Shown: piece after piece, positions 63,764-64,000 of the stretch
Layout of the letters: each line of letters begins with the position of its first letter
Position numbering within the stretch: position 1 is the first letter of the stretch
Assembly (NCBI GenBank): GCA_964276025.1
Contig: CAXYDD010000002.1
Coordinates: 62,001 to 126,000 of the forward strand
Source: Porticoccus sp964276025
Lineage (GTDB): Bacteria; Pseudomonadota; Gammaproteobacteria; Pseudomonadales; Porticoccaceae
DNA length: 64,000 nucleotides
Direction of reading: 5' to 3'
Made by a program: the position numbers and the translations under genes
The notes under the pieces: generated by a model
What the model was told of the DNA's origin: nothing
The model's input: the letters and a program-made list of their open reading frames with translations, nothing else
Database searches by the model: none

Positions 63764-63848
63764 TGGTGCCCAAGGCCGGACTTGAACCGGCACGACTTTC
63801 GCCACTACCCCCTCAAGATAGCGTGTCTACCAATTCCACCACTTGGGC
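63764..63848 (-). tRNA. leuU: tRNA-Leu (GAG)
   Basis: 85 bases with encoded CCA, long variable arm (class II), and anticodon GAG in the loop TTGAGGG. It reads CUC and CUU. The place directly downstream of secG matches Escherichia coli leuU. Confidence 0.96.
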
Positions 63849-63860
63849 TTTTTTTTGATG

Positions 63861-64000
63861 TCATTCTGGTAAATCAGAAGATTCTTTAACAGAGTCAACT
63901 TCAGGAAGATCAGTATCTATAGATTGCTCAATAACCTCTAAACTGGGCAAAATCTCATCCGTTACACCTGCGCGATCTTTAGCTATTACCGCTAACCCAA
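63861..64000 (-). CDS. secG: SecG preprotein translocase subunit, C-terminal part only
   Basis: A partial frame that enters from the window edge and stops at TGA 63861-63863. It reads GLAVIAKDRAGVTDEILPSL, then an acidic tail ending ESSDLPE, like the end of SecG after its second membrane segment. The tail is weakly conserved, so the call leans on its location just ahead of tRNALeu(GAG), as in Escherichia coli. Confidence 0.7.
   Translation of the reverse strand, partial: GLAVIAKDRAGVTDEILPSLEVIEQSIDTDLPEVDSVKESSDLPE

Overview
The window is a densely packed, AT-rich stretch of chromosome from a gammaproteobacterium, probably a small-genome marine heterotroph near the Pseudomonadales, SAR86 or OMG groups. 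This placement is inferred from gene order and families: hisZ-hflC-hflK-hflX-hfq-miaA, an EpmA/EF-P/EpmB set, split NrdJa/NrdJb, a DUF2288 gene, and secG-tRNALeu(GAG)...tRNAfMet-rimP-nusA-infB-rbfA-truB-rpsO-pnp. The exact genus cannot be read from the sequence. I saw no insertion sequence, phage, CRISPR array or defence island. Most genes are close to their families, and many start at TTG or GTG behind a good ribosome binding site.

Region 1 (1-9.8 kb): hisZ, the HflKC membrane complex, GTPase HflX, RNA chaperone Hfq, tRNA modifier MiaA, then elongation factor P with both enzymes that put beta-lysine on it, and phosphoserine phosphatase SerB. Region 2 (9.9-16 kb): a membrane sensor-like protein, a parvulin, HMG-CoA lyase, a CmoA-like methyltransferase, a pseudoazurin-type copper lipoprotein and a single-chain ATP sulfurylase.

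Region 3 (16-26.9 kb): a complete propionyl-CoA to succinyl-CoA operon (mutase, PccB, PccA, MeaB, epimerase), divergent from an AraC-type regulator that seems to lack an AUG/GUG/UUG start at the right place, then a succinate-semialdehyde dehydrogenase and a frameshifted alpha/beta hydrolase. Region 4 (26.9-36 kb): glycine cleavage P and T proteins without an adjacent H protein, a B12-dependent ribonucleotide reductase in two subunits under two well-spaced NrdR boxes, and the 3-oxoacid CoA-transferase pair. HMG-CoA lyase, CoA-transferase and the propionate operon together suggest growth on branched-chain amino acids and odd-chain acids. The mutase and the reductase both need adenosylcobalamin, and no cobalamin synthesis genes are in view.

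Region 5 (36-42.9 kb): small housekeeping genes (DUF2288, a flavoprotein, GIY-YIG, SprT, a PHP phosphatase, Ogt), a beta-barrel protein, an FKBP isomerase and an ABC ATPase. Region 6 (42.9-50.4 kb): lipoate synthesis (LipA, LipB) linked to cell-wall elongation genes (DacA, MltB, RodA, PBP2). Lipoate also serves the glycine cleavage system. Region 7 (50.5-59.5 kb): the pnp-rpsO-truB-rbfA-infB-nusA-rimP translation operon, headed by initiator tRNA with a near-consensus promoter.

Region 8 (59.5-64 kb): between the initiator tRNA and tRNALeu-secG, which lie close together in Escherichia coli, sits an interposed block: a lysozyme-fold lipoprotein, O-acetylhomoserine sulfhydrylase, a sugar-nucleotide epimerase, and three small genes including a DUF2805 protein that has no ordinary start codon. 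This block and the non-AUG starts are the most unusual features. I found no convincing evidence of a wholly new multi-gene system.
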